DNA from: Actinomucor elegans
Lineage: Eukaryota; Mucoromycota; Mucoromycetes; Mucorales; Mucoraceae
Length of the DNA stretch: 64,000 nucleotides
Direction: 5' to 3'
NCBI GenBank assembly: GCA_026027325.1
Contig: JAMSLZ010000010.1
Location: forward strand, 992,001 to 1,056,000
Below, in pieces: positions 23,478 through 34,712 of this stretch. The notes beneath the pieces are model-generated. The model searched no databases. It had not been told where the DNA came from and saw only the letters and a list, made by a program, of their open reading frames with translations. The position numbers and the translations under genes are program-made. Numbering within the stretch: position 1 is the stretch's first letter; each line of letters begins with the position of its first letter.

Positions 23478-25085
23478 TTACATGATTGTAGAATTTCTTT
23501 TCGGTAATCTGCTAATATAACTGTTTGAAGATGTAGTTTCCGCTGGTTTTGTTGTCATTTCAGCTGATGGATGACCAGCAGCAATAGGAATTTTACTTTG
23601 AGGCTGAATAAGGGGTCTGTAATTGTGAACAGGAGATCTTCCGCCTGTACCTTTTCGTTGTTGTTGATGCTGACTGTGATGGCTATTGTTACTACTGGTG
23701 CTTATTGTGCTGGCGCTTGACATAGGTCGCGTGGATTTACCAAGGGATCCAGAAGAAGATGAAGGACTTGAGATGGTAGTCAATGTTTCTTGAATGATGA
23801 CTGGAGGTACAGTGGTAACTAGTCTAGAAGGAAGAGGTATCCCGCTACACGCTCCCAGTCGTGTTTTACTGATTTGAACTGGTAGTTTGGAAGCTGCGAT
23901 TGGTTCTTCGACGATAATCTGTTGCAGTTGCTTACGAGGGATCAGGGAATGCACAGACCTTCTTTTTACCGCGTTAGGAGTAGTAAACCTATTTGTTTGA
24001 TTCTCGTCTGTACTATTCGGTTCGTTGATATCGTTTCCAGATAGAATGCTACTGTCTAGAGTTTGTGGTTCTTGATCTTCAATAGGTGAAGCTACAGCAA
24101 GCGAACTAACTGTTTCTTCTTTATTTTCAGCCGTGATCTCTAAGATATCATCCTTGCTACTATTAGATTTTGTCGATAGTAAAACAGGCGATTCTTGCTC
24201 AGGTTGGCGTGGTGTTTCATTTTCTATTAGTACCGCATCACTTCTACTACTGCAACGTGATAGAATAGGCTTGACTGTTTCTTCAAGCATCGAAGATGAT
24301 TGGTGTAGTGATCGAGAATTAGACTCATCAGCTGAATTTAATAAGTCTTTATTCTCTTCGAAGAGCACCTGGTTTGTTTCTATTGACAGTATAGGAGCAT
24401 CTTTAATTTCGTTTCCCGGCGATTCATTTTCTTGGAGGTTGATCGTAACGTTTGAAGTGGTGCTGTTCTCAATAGGCAAATCATTCTCAATGCTGATGTC
24501 TTTAATAGACCCTATGAAATCCTCAGTTGATTCATTTAATAGTGGAGGAGTTTCGTGCTCTCCTTCTTCCTGTGTCTGTGAATAGGGGCAACTATTGGTT
24601 TGACTATTAATGAAGAAAAAAAAAGTATAAACTGGTTAACGGTGGGACAAAGAATCAATATATATAATGCCTCACTTTTCTGTAAACTCCAAAGCCAGTT
24701 CAGAATGGTTTTCAGATATAGTTGAACTTGCAGTCGAATTGTCGACTTCGGCGTGCATCCGAGTTCCCTGTTCAGCTTCGGTTTTTGAAAAGGATTCCAA
24801 CAAGGAAATAGCAGTAGTAGTAGTATTTTCGGTAGTGATGTTTATAACCGTATGTGTTGGCTGGTCATCTTCTATACTGGCAACAGACTGTTTATGTATT
24901 GACTGAAGTTGAGGTATATCAAAAGAACTAAAATCATCTGGAATATTGAGCTCAAGCAGGCTATCGTCTTTTGAAAGTGGAGGAGATGGCGGTAGTGGTT
25001 TGTTTTTAAATTTGAATTTGCTTTTGTTGCGTTCGTCTGGAGCTGTTGATATCCTTTTGCTTGATATCTTTTTGAAAAAATTCAT
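23478..25085 (-). CDS. Disordered Ser/Thr-rich protein with two SxIP motifs
   Basis: Two exons, 25085-24676 and 24603-23478, with a 72-bp GT-AG intron (GTGAGG ... AATAG); 511 residues. The start MNFFKKISSKRIS lies just after a pyrimidine/purine-mixed leader. No folded domain is recognised. The N-terminus is basic with a PLPPSPPL proline stretch, the middle is acidic and Ser/Thr-rich, and the C-terminal third is basic and Ser-rich. That basic part contains SGIP (about residue 390) and SKIP (about 473), plus a His/Gln run HHSQHQQQRK. SxIP motifs inside basic, Ser-rich disordered tails are the known docking signal for EB1-type microtubule-tip proteins, so a plus-end tracker is possible, but that is inference from short motifs. 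The gene is real judging by its long open frame and clean splice. It lies upstream-to-downstream of the chitinase gene on the same strand. Confidence 0.75.
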
Positions 25086-25328
25086 TTCTTGGTACTGTAG
25101 CAAAAGAGAAAATGGATAAACGCGAAAAAGAAAGAGGAGCCGATAGAATAACATAACAAGCAAATAAATAGAAGAGAATGTATGAATAAGAGATACACAA
25201 ACAGCATTATTATAGTGCAACCACCTGCAGCCAACTTCTTTATTAAGGAGCACTATGCATCTATTATACACAGCTAATCTCCTAATGTTTATATTGAACT
25301 GTATCGTTAGGCATATATTTTTACGCCT

Positions 25329-26902
25329 TTATTTATAATAACCAGGACGGCTTTCATCAGTCAAAGTGGCATTATACACGAATCCAATCATTACATTATC
25401 AGTCTGAGGCTCCGAAATCAAACAAATTCGAGAACCTGGGTTAATAAAGTCATCACCATCCATGCCAAGACTCTCCAGATGGCGGTCGACCGAGTCTTCT
25501 GATGAACCAAAACTTGCAGCCAATGCTCGACCAGTGACTGATCGAAGCAGCAGAAACGAAGTTCCTTGACAAGGTATTGGCGGAGATAAAAGCTCGGTGT
25601 TTGCTCCACTGATAGGCACCAAGATTGGTATTTGATGTTCTTTGTATGCTGCATGGATATTTTGATATACTTGAGCCATCCTTGCTGCGCTGCCTACTGA
25701 TAGCTGATCGAGATACTTGGCTGTAGCTTGACCATAATTCATACCTCTTAGATAGTTCACAGGATTAGAATACGCGTAACCTGCGTCCCAGATCATGACA
25801 CCGGCAAAGCTTTGACTACGGCCCACATCGTCTAATATAAGAGTTAACTTTTCATAAGAGACATAGCCTGTATCCATATGATTCTCTTTGCCCAGAACAC
25901 CAAGCAAGATCCTACTGCGACCGCCAGTTTGTTCTTGTGCCCATCTATCCCAAGCATCAAAGTTGAACTGTGCTGCTTTTCTGGTTTGATGCACTGATGC
26001 CGAGCAATAATTGTTATAAAATTGTACAAATACTAGATCTGGATACGCATCATATTGAGGATCAGGGTATAGTATATTGTAGACTGCATTATCCTCGTAA
26101 TACTCTAGATCTGGACATTGTGGTGCTGCTGTAATCAAATAATCGCGAGGTGGATATTGAGTTTTGAATAGTTTTCGAAGCGTATCTATATGGCGGTCGT
26201 AGCCAGCACCATCCGTACCTGTAAAAAAAATCATTAGTAATTTGTCAAAGTAAATCGGGGACTATGGACTTGCTTTCTGGATCATAGTCTACACCATCAA
26301 GAACCACATCGCCAAAGGGCCTTGACACAGATGGATCAGTACCGCCTAAAAACTTGTTCCACATCCACCAAGCGAAGAGATCTGGATCCCACTTTTGATC
26401 ATGATATGGCCCCACAGCACCTCCAACTGAAATTAGAGCCTTAATACCCTTGCTTTGACAATATTTAATATCTTGTGCTGCTTCAATGCAATTTTCTACA
26501 TCGTTACAGTTGTCGGACAAGTTGAGAATAGGCGATTTTTTGGGTCCTCCATTAAAGTCTACTACGAATGCAATCACAACAATAGAGACACCTTCTTGAT
26601 TGCAGTAATGGGACAATCTCTCCTCGCCATAATCTCCCTGCCCCCAATACAAAACGACATTATTGTTTTTTTCTCGTATCTATTCAAAAAATGTTATTAA
26701 GGTCAGTAAGCACAAGAAAAAGAGAAACAGTTATTTCTTTTACATTCTGTCCGACTGTAGCCCTGAGTAAGGGCTCATTAAGAGAGACTGCGTCAAGCTT
26801 TTGTTTGGTAGCATTGACGGGGCTGTTCATTGCCTGTTGCTCTGCGCAAGCTAACTTTTGTAGTACAAGTAGCGCTGCTGTGGAAACAAATTTCCATTTC
26901 AT
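25329..26902 (-). CDS. Secreted class III chitinase, GH18
   Basis: Cleaves beta-1,4 chitin in the cell wall, probably in cell separation or remodelling. Exons 26902-26744, 26679-26274 and 26218-25329 give 484 residues. The N-terminus is a signal peptide (MKWKFVSTAALLVLQKLACA). The class III opening VVLYWGQGDYGE follows near residue 60, then SVGG, the second GH18 signature. The catalytic motif DGVDYDPE sits at about residues 181-188 and keeps the acid Glu of DGxDxDxE. VFVQFYNNYC and GVMIWDAGYA are the other active-site strands. The second intron needs a GC donor (GCAAGT ... ACAG) directly after that Glu codon; no GT donor keeps frame. There is no obvious chitin-binding module or GPI tail; the last 80 residues are unusual. 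A non-hydrolytic GH18 lectin is unlikely because the catalytic residues are intact. Confidence 0.92.
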
Positions 26903-28389
26903 TTTTGTGTTTTGGTAGTAGGAATGAGTATTGAAAAAGTAGGTAAAGGAGATATATCATCTCTTGTTTTATACCCATGCCAGTCAAAAGATCATATTAG
27001 ACAACGGCAGTAGGAATGCTTCTTTTTGTTTGGGGAATGCAGGTTTTTTCTGTATTCTATAGTTATTACTATTAAGCAGATAAAATAAAGGTATATATAT
27101 ACATATATATATATATAGTACAAGAGCTAGGCTCTTCTCTTAGAATTTTTTTGATATTATTCCTACTGATCTTTAGTCTTTGTAGTAATAAGTTAGAGTT
27201 CAACTAGCTATGTAGCTATTTAAAGCACAATGGAACATTTTCTACATATAGACCTATCCGACTGCATAAAAGAAATGAAAACCATTACTGTTACTGTTTT
27301 GCCGAGAATTAACTTGAGCTATTCGTAGAATGTCTGGACTAAAATTGGGGTGTCTCTCTTTGAGATAAGTCATGATGCTTGCATTTTTTTTTTTTTTTTC
27401 ATATGTAATGTTTGCTGAAAAATAACCTAAAAAAATGTAGGATGGTTTACAATATCTGTAAAGGTAGTACATGGTATGTTGTGAAGTCCCAGGCTAAAGA
27501 CGTTCCTATTATTCTAGTGTATACCAAAAGCTAGGGTATCCAAGGTCAACAAATTCAACTTTTTAATAAGGAATATAGCCTCACTTTTGGGCGTTTTTAG
27601 TTGATGGGGCAGAGCCTTTTATGACTATTCTTGAATAGAAACGTTTTCCTTCATCATGCATTGACTCTCACTATCTTCATTACTTCTGTAATTTAATGCC
27701 CTTTCTCGTCTTTATTGTATTACTATTGATTTAATTGTTGACGCGCAACTACATAGGATTTATTGGTCTGTGGGATTTAACTTGTTGGGAGTCTATGGTA
27801 TACTAAAAATTGGGGATGGCCCAATAATCAACTTGCAAGGCTTCAGACGAACATCGTCAAATATCGCATCGGATTAGTAATTTATGTCTGTAATGAGTTG
27901 TCGCATCTATAAGAGCCTCGATTTGTTTCAGGTGCTTTTACTTCATTAATTGTATTGTATAGATTTGCTCCATTAACTAGATTGTTAATATTTTCTTTCA
28001 TTTAATTGAAAAACTTTGGTAATACGGTGAATGAGTTTCCTTGTCAGCACTACTAATTTAAAAGTGATGTTTAGACATAATAAATTACTTGTTTCGTGAA
28101 CAAACGCACGTTAAATCGGAAATCTAAAGATTCATAAGGACAACAATTCACCTTTCTAACATATATATTTATGCAGCCACTATTGAATTACGCGCAGTAT
28201 AAGTCAATCTGCATCACATGAGTATAAAAATTGAAGTACCCAGATGGATACTAACGCTTCAGATTCGCATTATTTATTCAAGATAACCAAGTGAAATCTA
28301 GGAAATCTAATTAAACGTTTATCCTTCATCATAAACAAGAGATATCACAAAGAATTGATGTGCTACAAACTTTGCTTAATAAACGAAAC
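26903..28389. other. Gene-free AT-rich stretch with AT repeats and one repeat copy
   Basis: It holds the chitinase promoter, an AT-dinucleotide tract near 27090-27118, and one minus-strand copy of the dispersed repeat family at 27846-27880. No gene is supported; a 72-codon frame at 27254-27472 runs through a T-run and has no domain. Confidence 0.55.
27846..27880 (-). repeat. Dispersed repeat family, copy 7 (5' part)
   Basis: On the minus strand reads ATTACTAATCCGATGCGATA then TTTGACGATG. It shares the TACTAATC lead-in with copies at 29811 and 29948. Confidence 0.5.
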
Positions 28390-28392
28390 TAA

Positions 28393-28770
28393 TTGGCTAA
28401 TCTCATGCTTATTGAGGGAATGAAAACTAGCCAATATAAGCTCAAAAATAACAGTTGCGATTATGATACTAATAAAAAGGAAGAAACAACATATACAAAG
28501 CCAACCACTACCACTGTCAAATTCACGAAGAAGATCCTAAATCCTTTGCCAACCGAGAGTATATCTAGACCTGAATATTAGAGTTTTATACGACCACCAA
28601 GTTGTATTCTAAAAACTGTAGGTTTCTAGACGAAAGTCTCAATCCTCCCAAATATGTAACCTATACTGAAGCACTTAGAATGCTAGAAAAACACATATAT
28701 GTAAACGAATGATTATATAAAGAACTTGTCAAAAGAATGAAGTAATAAACAATTCTGGATAAACATGATA
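28393..28770 (+). pseudogene. Decayed coding fragment, unknown family
   Basis: A 62-codon open frame (28393-28581, Lys/Thr-rich, with KFTKKILNPLPTES) is followed, after stops and a frame change, by LDESLNPPKYVTYTEALRML near 28630. A further stop lies inside the next helix-like segment. The order and amphipathic composition suggest the remains of a gene, possibly of a mobile element, but I recognise no domain. Confidence 0.3.
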
Positions 28771-29810
28771 AAAAAGAAGTTTAGGATAATGATAAGAGTA
28801 GTTTTCATCCAAAATTTGGTATCATGATCTAACAAATATCCTACTTTTCATTGAAGTAACAATAATGCGAATAGAAAGAACGGCATACTGAAATTATTCT
28901 TGAGTAGAATATGTGTGTTATTATAAGAATGATAAGAAATTCAGATATATAGATTGAATGTAGCGATGCATTCTAGAGCATACTGACTCTTTTTTTATAT
29001 ATAGTAAACGGTACGCTTACTCGCGTATCAGAAGTGATATGGTAATTGCTTTGATACTCATTCCTTAAAAACAATATAAAACTGTATTACAGTGTCCTCT
29101 CCCTTCCCCCACCACCTTCTGCCAGTGCTAACCTAAGAAACGGTACATTACCTATGTTGCCTAAAATGTTTCTCAAACGAGTAAGTCTTTCTATTTTATT
29201 TCTTCAGATAGCGTTCTTAGGAACTTATTCACACTGAAAAATATTATTGGCATTTTATTGTGGCAAGATATGGTAACTATATACTGCCAAAACTTAGTGA
29301 ACTCTCTAACCTTGGTGGAAATTTAAGCGCCAATGTACATTTTGAAACGCAAAAAAAAACAACGCTGCACTCCAAGAGGAAGGTACTCGCCGCCATTGTG
29401 CCATTTCTTCGTTTTATTGGCGATCGGGGATTTACAGATGACAGCTGCTAGTGCTGCTATTCTAGAATTTGTTTGGATCTAGAAATCTTTAATAAAAAAA
29501 AGAATCACTGATAAAGAAAAATATATTGGTGCAAATATCCAAAATTCATTTTTACATCGAAAAGTGCAAATATTATTGAATATTTCCTTTAATTCATGAC
29601 GCTATCCTTGATAAATGGTGATTTTAAGGTGTTTTATAAATACGGTCATAACCCAATTATGATCGTATGCTCTTAAATACAACTGACCTATAATACGTGC
29701 TCATTAAGCCATAAAATACAGTTTATATCCTGAAAACCAATGCCAAATATTGATCAATATTTAGAATATAGAGGAAACTATTTTACTTTCGGTTCATTTT
29801 CAATGGCTTT

Positions 29811-29845
29811 AAATCTCGAGATAGATTATGACCTAATGTCGCATA
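29811..29845 (-). repeat. Dispersed repeat family, copy 8
   Basis: On the minus strand reads CAGTATGCGACATTAGGTCA and continues to ATCTATCTCGAGATTT. Confidence 0.55.
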
Positions 29846-29947
29846 CTGATTAGTATTACATGTTAGATCGAAACTTTAAATTCATTAGAATTAATATTTG
29901 GTTGAAGTGCAATATGTATTGTATTTTAATAACAGATAATACGTTAC

Positions 29948-29972
29948 TAGACCTCGGTCAAATGTCGTATTT
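29948..29972 (-). repeat. Dispersed repeat family, copy 9 (5' part)
   Basis: On the minus strand reads AATACGACATTTGACCGAGG. It lies about 130 bp from copy 8 in the same orientation. Confidence 0.5.
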
Positions 29973-30399
29973 GATTAGTAATCCGTACGCCAAATGAAAC
30001 GCTGTATTTATACTAACCTTCGTTGAAGTATAATTGAACTTGAATCATTTTGATTCTTGTTCAGCACAAAGTTTTTGTATGTGCTTGGTCCCAATGTTTT
30101 CCTCTCGATGCTTATGCCTTACTATATTCAGCAGCGGATTATCCTTGTCATACCTGGGATCTCTTTTTATTTGTTGTCACGCCAGTGTTGAAACTGGTAA
30201 TGGAACTGACGGGTAAACTAGATTGCAATTGTAACAAAAGACGCTTTTCTTATGTAAGCAAATCGAGCTCGATTTAACCGGGATTTTTTTTTTTTTTTTT
30301 TGCATACACTATAAATTTAAGCTCAAACCAGGGCCAGTAAAATAAAATTCAGTTTGTTTCCACTGTAACTTTTGTTCTTTTTTCCTGTTTTTTACTTCA

Positions 30400-31318
30400 A
30401 TGTCAAGTCAAGATGACCGAGATTTCCAGATTGGCAACCTACCCGAAGGTCTTAATGTCACAGCTTCAGAAGGAGCACCGAGTTACTTGAAGACAAGTTC
30501 ACTCGAGTTGAAACAAGACATCAGCCAATTTGGATTAGCCGGTAAAATATGGCAGAGGTGTGCGCACAATCTAAACGTTTGATTTTGACATGACTGACAC
30601 AACTTATAGCGCCTATACACTTCAAGCATTATTTTCACCAGATACCCGAGCGATGATTGAGCCGAGCAATCCTATCCCAGAAACATATTATCACTCCAAT
30701 CCAAAAGAAGCTCAGAAGCCATTTCGTATATTGGAATTGGGAGCAGGTACAGGCTATGTGGGTATTGCACTTGCGCAGCAGTTATCAAGACCTTGTCAAA
30801 TTTATATCACTGATCTAGAGCAAGTAGTTCCTCTAATACAAGATAATGTCAAGTTGCACTATGATACGACAGGAATCACGGCACCAGCAGAAATTATAGT
30901 GGATCGCTTACATTGGGGAAATCACAGTGACGCGTCCAGACTGTTGGAACAGGGCAGATTTGATTTGGTGGTGGTTAGTGATTGTGTGTACTTTCCTGAA
31001 TTGTTTGGCATGTTATTAGAAACACTTTTGGACGTTTGTGATGCGTCAACGAAGGTTGTGATTGGTTACAAGTGTCGTTCGTTGGAAAAGGAAGTTGGAT
31101 TCTGGCAAGATTATTTTGGTCGTTATTTCGAATACGAGCCTGTGCGCATGTTAGAACAAGTTGAAGCAGAAGACGGTACAAAAGAACTGCAAATAGGTGA
31201 TCTATTAGGAGCGGAAGATCAATTATACGTGTTTCTTGGTAAAAAGAGAGCGGAAGATCAAGTGAAAACAGCAGATGATACTTTCACTACTTTGTTATTT
31301 TGTTCTATGGGAATTTGA
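30400..31318 (+). CDS. METTL21/EFM-type protein-lysine methyltransferase
   Basis: A class I SAM-dependent methyltransferase of the Methyltransf_16 family, whose members methylate lysines on elongation factors and chaperones in the cytosol. Exons 30400-30557 and 30610-31318 join across a 52-bp GT-AG intron to give 288 residues. Before the fold comes GLAGKIWQSAYTL (across the junction), the family's usual G-x-x-x-W lead-in. SAM motif I is ILELGAGTGYVGIALA, with the acidic end of strand 2 in ITDLEQV. The family's DxxY motif appears as DCVY in VVSDCVYFPELF. Which substrate it methylates (eEF1A, eEF2, Hsp70 or another) cannot be told from the sequence. It ends about 300 bp before the PKA regulatory subunit on the same strand. 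Confidence 0.85.
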
Positions 31319-31620
31319 AACTTAATCCACGAGGGTTTGTGTTACACCTTGCTCACCATTATGTTTGTGCTCTAAATTAAAAAACGTGGTTTTTATACAT
31401 AATATATCAGAGCTTATAAAGTGAAAGTATACCTTGCGATGATTATGATAGCAAGGGCACGTTAAATAATTTAAAAAAAATGGGGTGGTACTAATATAAT
31501 TAACCAGTCGGATAAGCAGTGTTTCTCTTTGCGTACGTGCCTGCATTGTACACGGGTATAAAAACCTTTTTTTTTCTGCTTTTTTATCTCTTTTTTTTTC
31601 CCTTTCTTTCATAAAAAAAA

Positions 31621-33012
31621 TGACTTTTCAGTTTGGAGGAGAACAAGAAGAACGGTTTAGTTTTTCGTATGCCGCAGACGAATATACACAACTTTTAACA
31701 GAGTTACATGAAGTATATTGCAAAGACCAACCTCAAGATGTACTGCAGTACTGTGCCAATTTTTTAATCGAAAACTAGAAGAACAAAGAGCAAACTATTT
31801 TAGAGAACAGCAAGGCATAGGTAAACAAAAAGTCTAGCCTTTGTAATAGTTCTATTCTAATCTTCCAATAGAAACAGAATATCATCCTTTAGCAGATAAT
31901 GCGTTTGAACAGCAAAAGAATTATACAGACAGTAGCTTTTACAGTAGCAGGATGAGTAGTAGTAACAGCAGTTTTATTCACCAAGAAGATGATGATTTAT
32001 TCCAAGACGACGATGATGAAGAAGAAAGAGACAAATTCTCTACCGAGCCTTTAAACAGCTTAATGCCTGCTCCGAATTATAACCGAGGCCGACGTACATC
32101 TGTCAGTGCGGAATCCATGGCACCTTCTTCCCAAGGTTTTGTCAAAAAAATCATTGCCAAGACACCCGAACAAATCGAGGCTATCAAACAAAGTATGAGC
32201 AGCAATTTTCTATTCAAAAATCTTGATGAAGAACATCACCAAGACGTTGTGGATGCGATGGTAGAAACACCAGTAAGTGAAGGCACAGCTATTATCGAAC
32301 AAGGCGGTGTGGGCGACTTCTTTTACGTTGTGGAATCAGGCACATTTGATTGTTTTATTACTAACGATGAAACATCAAGTAAGGTGACTTCCTACGAAGC
32401 AGGTGGTAGTTTTGGCGAATTAGCTTTGATGTACAACGCACCACGTGCTGCTACCATTGTAGCCACTTCAAACGCTACACTGTGGGCTTTGGATCGTGTC
32501 ACGTTTAGAACAATCTTGATGGAAAACACGTCGCGTAAACGTAAGATGTATGAATCGTTCCTGGAAGAAGTCGCTCTACTCAAATCACTGGAGCCTTATG
32601 AAAGACACAAGATTGCAGATGCTTTAGAATCAGTCTATTTCAATGATGGAGAACATGTTATTTTACAAGGCGATGTGGGTGATCAATTCTATATTATTGA
32701 ATCAGGCTCAGCGGTATTCTACAAAGTGGATGCAAACGGGGATCAACAAGAAGTGAATCAATTTGAAAGAGGAGCTTATTTTGGAGGTAAATGAGAAAGA
32801 TTAGGTCGGGAATATCAACTAACATCGTAACAGAGCTCGCTTTATTAAATGATAGCCCAAGAGCAGCTACAGTAGTAGCTAAAGGCAGATTAAAATGCGC
32901 GACACTTGGTAAAAAGGCTTTTACGCGGTTATTGGGTAGTGTTCATGAAATTCTAAAGAGAAACTCTGAGAACTACCATGCCATTATCAGCCAACAATTG
33001 CAATCATCATAG
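31621..33012 (+). CDS. pkaR: cAMP-dependent protein kinase regulatory subunit, with an apparent one-base frameshift
   Basis: Binds and inhibits the PKA catalytic subunit until cAMP releases it. Exons 31621-31820, 31872-32786 and 32834-33012, GT-AG introns of 51 and 47 bp, about 431 residues. Order: an RIIa-type dimerisation/docking helix pair (LLTELHEVY, then DVLQYCANF), an acidic linker, the inhibitor site RRTSVS with a phosphorylatable Ser, and two cyclic-nucleotide domains, each with its phosphate-binding cassette ([15 protein letters not shown] and, split by intron 2, [15 protein letters not shown]). In exon 1 the frame breaks at a run of six T (31760-31765): as written the docking domain meets a stop 12 bases later, while one more base would restore a normal [15 protein letters not shown] sequencing or assembly slip is likely; otherwise the gene would start at ATG 31952 and lack docking. 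Confidence 0.93.
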
Positions 33013-33379
33013 AACTCAAGGTATCATCTTATAGAACCCCAAGTATATTATCAATCAACCACTTAAAATAGTATCAATTTATATGCATAACAATATATAT
33101 ATATAAAGAAAAATCTGTGCAAATACAATAAGGAAGGATACAAATCATCAGTTAATCTATTGATCATTATTGACTAAAGTAATACGTGAGGAAATGTATT
33201 AATAGCTATTTTTGCAATGCCTAGGCATTGCATTGCGCTTGTACATCATCAGGACTGGTATATATGAATATATGCAAACTACTGTTAATCATAAATAAAC
33301 AAAATGGAATAATTGAATCACTACTAAAAAGGTGATTCCCATAGACGTGGTACTTCATTTCGAGTGTCTACGAGATACT

Positions 33380-33464
33380 AGATGCGACTTTTTACGGGGA
33401 TCGGTAGAGAGATCTGTAATTAATCATTAGATCAACTAGTTTACATGGAATGCATGTAATTTAC
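33380..33464 (+). repeat. Dispersed repeat family, copy 10 (most complete)
   Basis: Reads AGATGCGACTTTTTACGG, then GATCGGTAGAGAGATCTGTA, and after about 25 bp CATGGAATGCATGTAATTTA. All three blocks are close to consensus. Confidence 0.7.
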
Positions 33465-33540
33465 TTCTAGTATTATTTGCACTTGAACTAAATAAGTATT
33501 TTGATAAATGCAATGGATTGTTGCGAATAAGGACTACTAT

Positions 33541-33600
33541 TCAAATGCGACATTAGACCAAGATATGTCAAGAGATTTATAAACTTTATGGAAATGAACC
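33541..33600 (+). repeat. Dispersed repeat family, copy 11
   Basis: Reads TCAAATGCGACATTAGACC, then AAGATATGTCAAGAGATTTA, then TATGGAAATGAACC. A direct pair with copy 10 about 160 bp apart. Confidence 0.65.
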
Positions 33601-34159
33601 GAAAATTGGCTAATTCAGAATGGAAAATCTAAAGGCCGAATTTATTTCTTTGGCCTCTAGTTCAGTGATATAAAGCAATTAGCAGGTATGTCTGATATAG
33701 TGACTTATGATTGAGATCAGGAATTTTTGATGCAAAGAGCAAAGGTTTACTATCAACAGGTTTGCTATTACCCATTAAGTGGTATAAACAGTGGCTGGAA
33801 ATGACAGTTACGACTACACAGCAAGTTTACGTGCGCTCTGTTTCTACACCGACGCGTTGTTCTTTTGTTATCTATCTTATTTTGGCCTTTATCCTTTCAT
33901 TTATGCTCCATTCAAAACAGCTTTTGTTTTCGTGTAGTCCATGTAGTGTATTGTCAAACTATCTAATGCTGTGATATAGCCAATAAAATGATCAATCTCG
34001 CATGTAATATGTTAAAGTACCTATGAAAAAGAAAATGAGTACCTCTTTTTTTTTGTACTCTCGATTTAATGCTGCATCGTCTGATTTGTATCCCTATCTT
34101 GGAAGAGCTAATACATATACTAGAACATTTATTTCAACTGAAGTGCAATCAGCGCTGGT

Positions 34160-34240
34160 AGCATATATGCATTTCATTCAAATTAATAAATATGATTTAT
34201 AGTTCTTTCAACCGATCTCAATGAAATGTCGCATTTGGTA
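34160..34240 (-). repeat. Dispersed repeat family, copy 12
   Basis: On the minus strand reads CCAAATGCGACATTTCATTG, then GATCGGTTGAAAGAACTATA, then GAATGAAATGCATATATGC. It is inverted relative to copies 10 and 11. Confidence 0.7.
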
Positions 34241-34598
34241 AGGACATAGAACAACCTGTTCCATCTACTAAAAGCCATAGGAGAATCTTAAAGACTCGGT
34301 AAAAATAACAAAAAAAAATCAGCTTTCAAAACAAAGTGGATTCAGACTACAACATAATGTTGTACTCTAGTTATGATTCGAATATCAATCACCCAAATAA
34401 ACACACTTTTCCACTAGAAGGGAATTCTGATGATATAGGGTATTGTAGTGGATACAAGCGATATTAGTTTATAGCAAGTATATCAGGTGGGTACTATATA
34501 CAACAGTATATCATTTATATTACAGTGGCATCTTGATCTTTTATTGACCAATCTAGGTGGTATTCTATGAAACAGTATCGGATCTACAGATAACTAAT

Positions 34599-34620
34599 TC
34601 AATCGCCAATTGGCGATTGA
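34599..34620. repeat. Perfect 22-bp palindrome
   Basis: The 22 bases centred on CGCCAATTGGCG are identical to their own reverse complement, with no loop. It contains CCAAT on both strands. A dimeric protein binding site is one possibility; nothing in the neighbourhood identifies the protein. Confidence 0.85.
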
Positions 34621-34712
34621 TTCGTTTAATCCACAGTATTCAGGTCCTGTTGTGTCTTCTACAAGTAATAAAGAAGATATTTGAATACGATAAAGTTTTA
34701 TAAGATTATTAT

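Larger units (their letters stand above)
28771..30399. other. Gene-free stretch with two repeat copies and a T18 run
   Basis: No supported gene. Minus-strand repeat copies lie at 29811-29845 and 29948-29972. A 75-codon frame at 30050-30277 shows no domain. A run of 18 T at 30284-30301 ends about 100 bp before the methyltransferase start and is presumably promoter-proximal. Confidence 0.5.
33013..34712. other. Gene-free stretch with three repeat copies and a 22-bp palindrome
   Basis: Between convergent PKA-R and the F-box gene. It holds dispersed-repeat copies at 33380-33464, 33541-33600 and 34160-34240 (the last inverted) and a perfect 22-bp palindrome at 34599-34620. An 87-codon open frame at 33711-33974 has a hydrophobic end but no domain and lies between repeat copies; I do not call it. 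Confidence 0.55.

Noticed and set aside
33711..33974. An 87-codon frame between repeat copies
   Set aside because: No domain, no splice partner and no codon pattern above background; could be mobile-element debris but I cannot support it.
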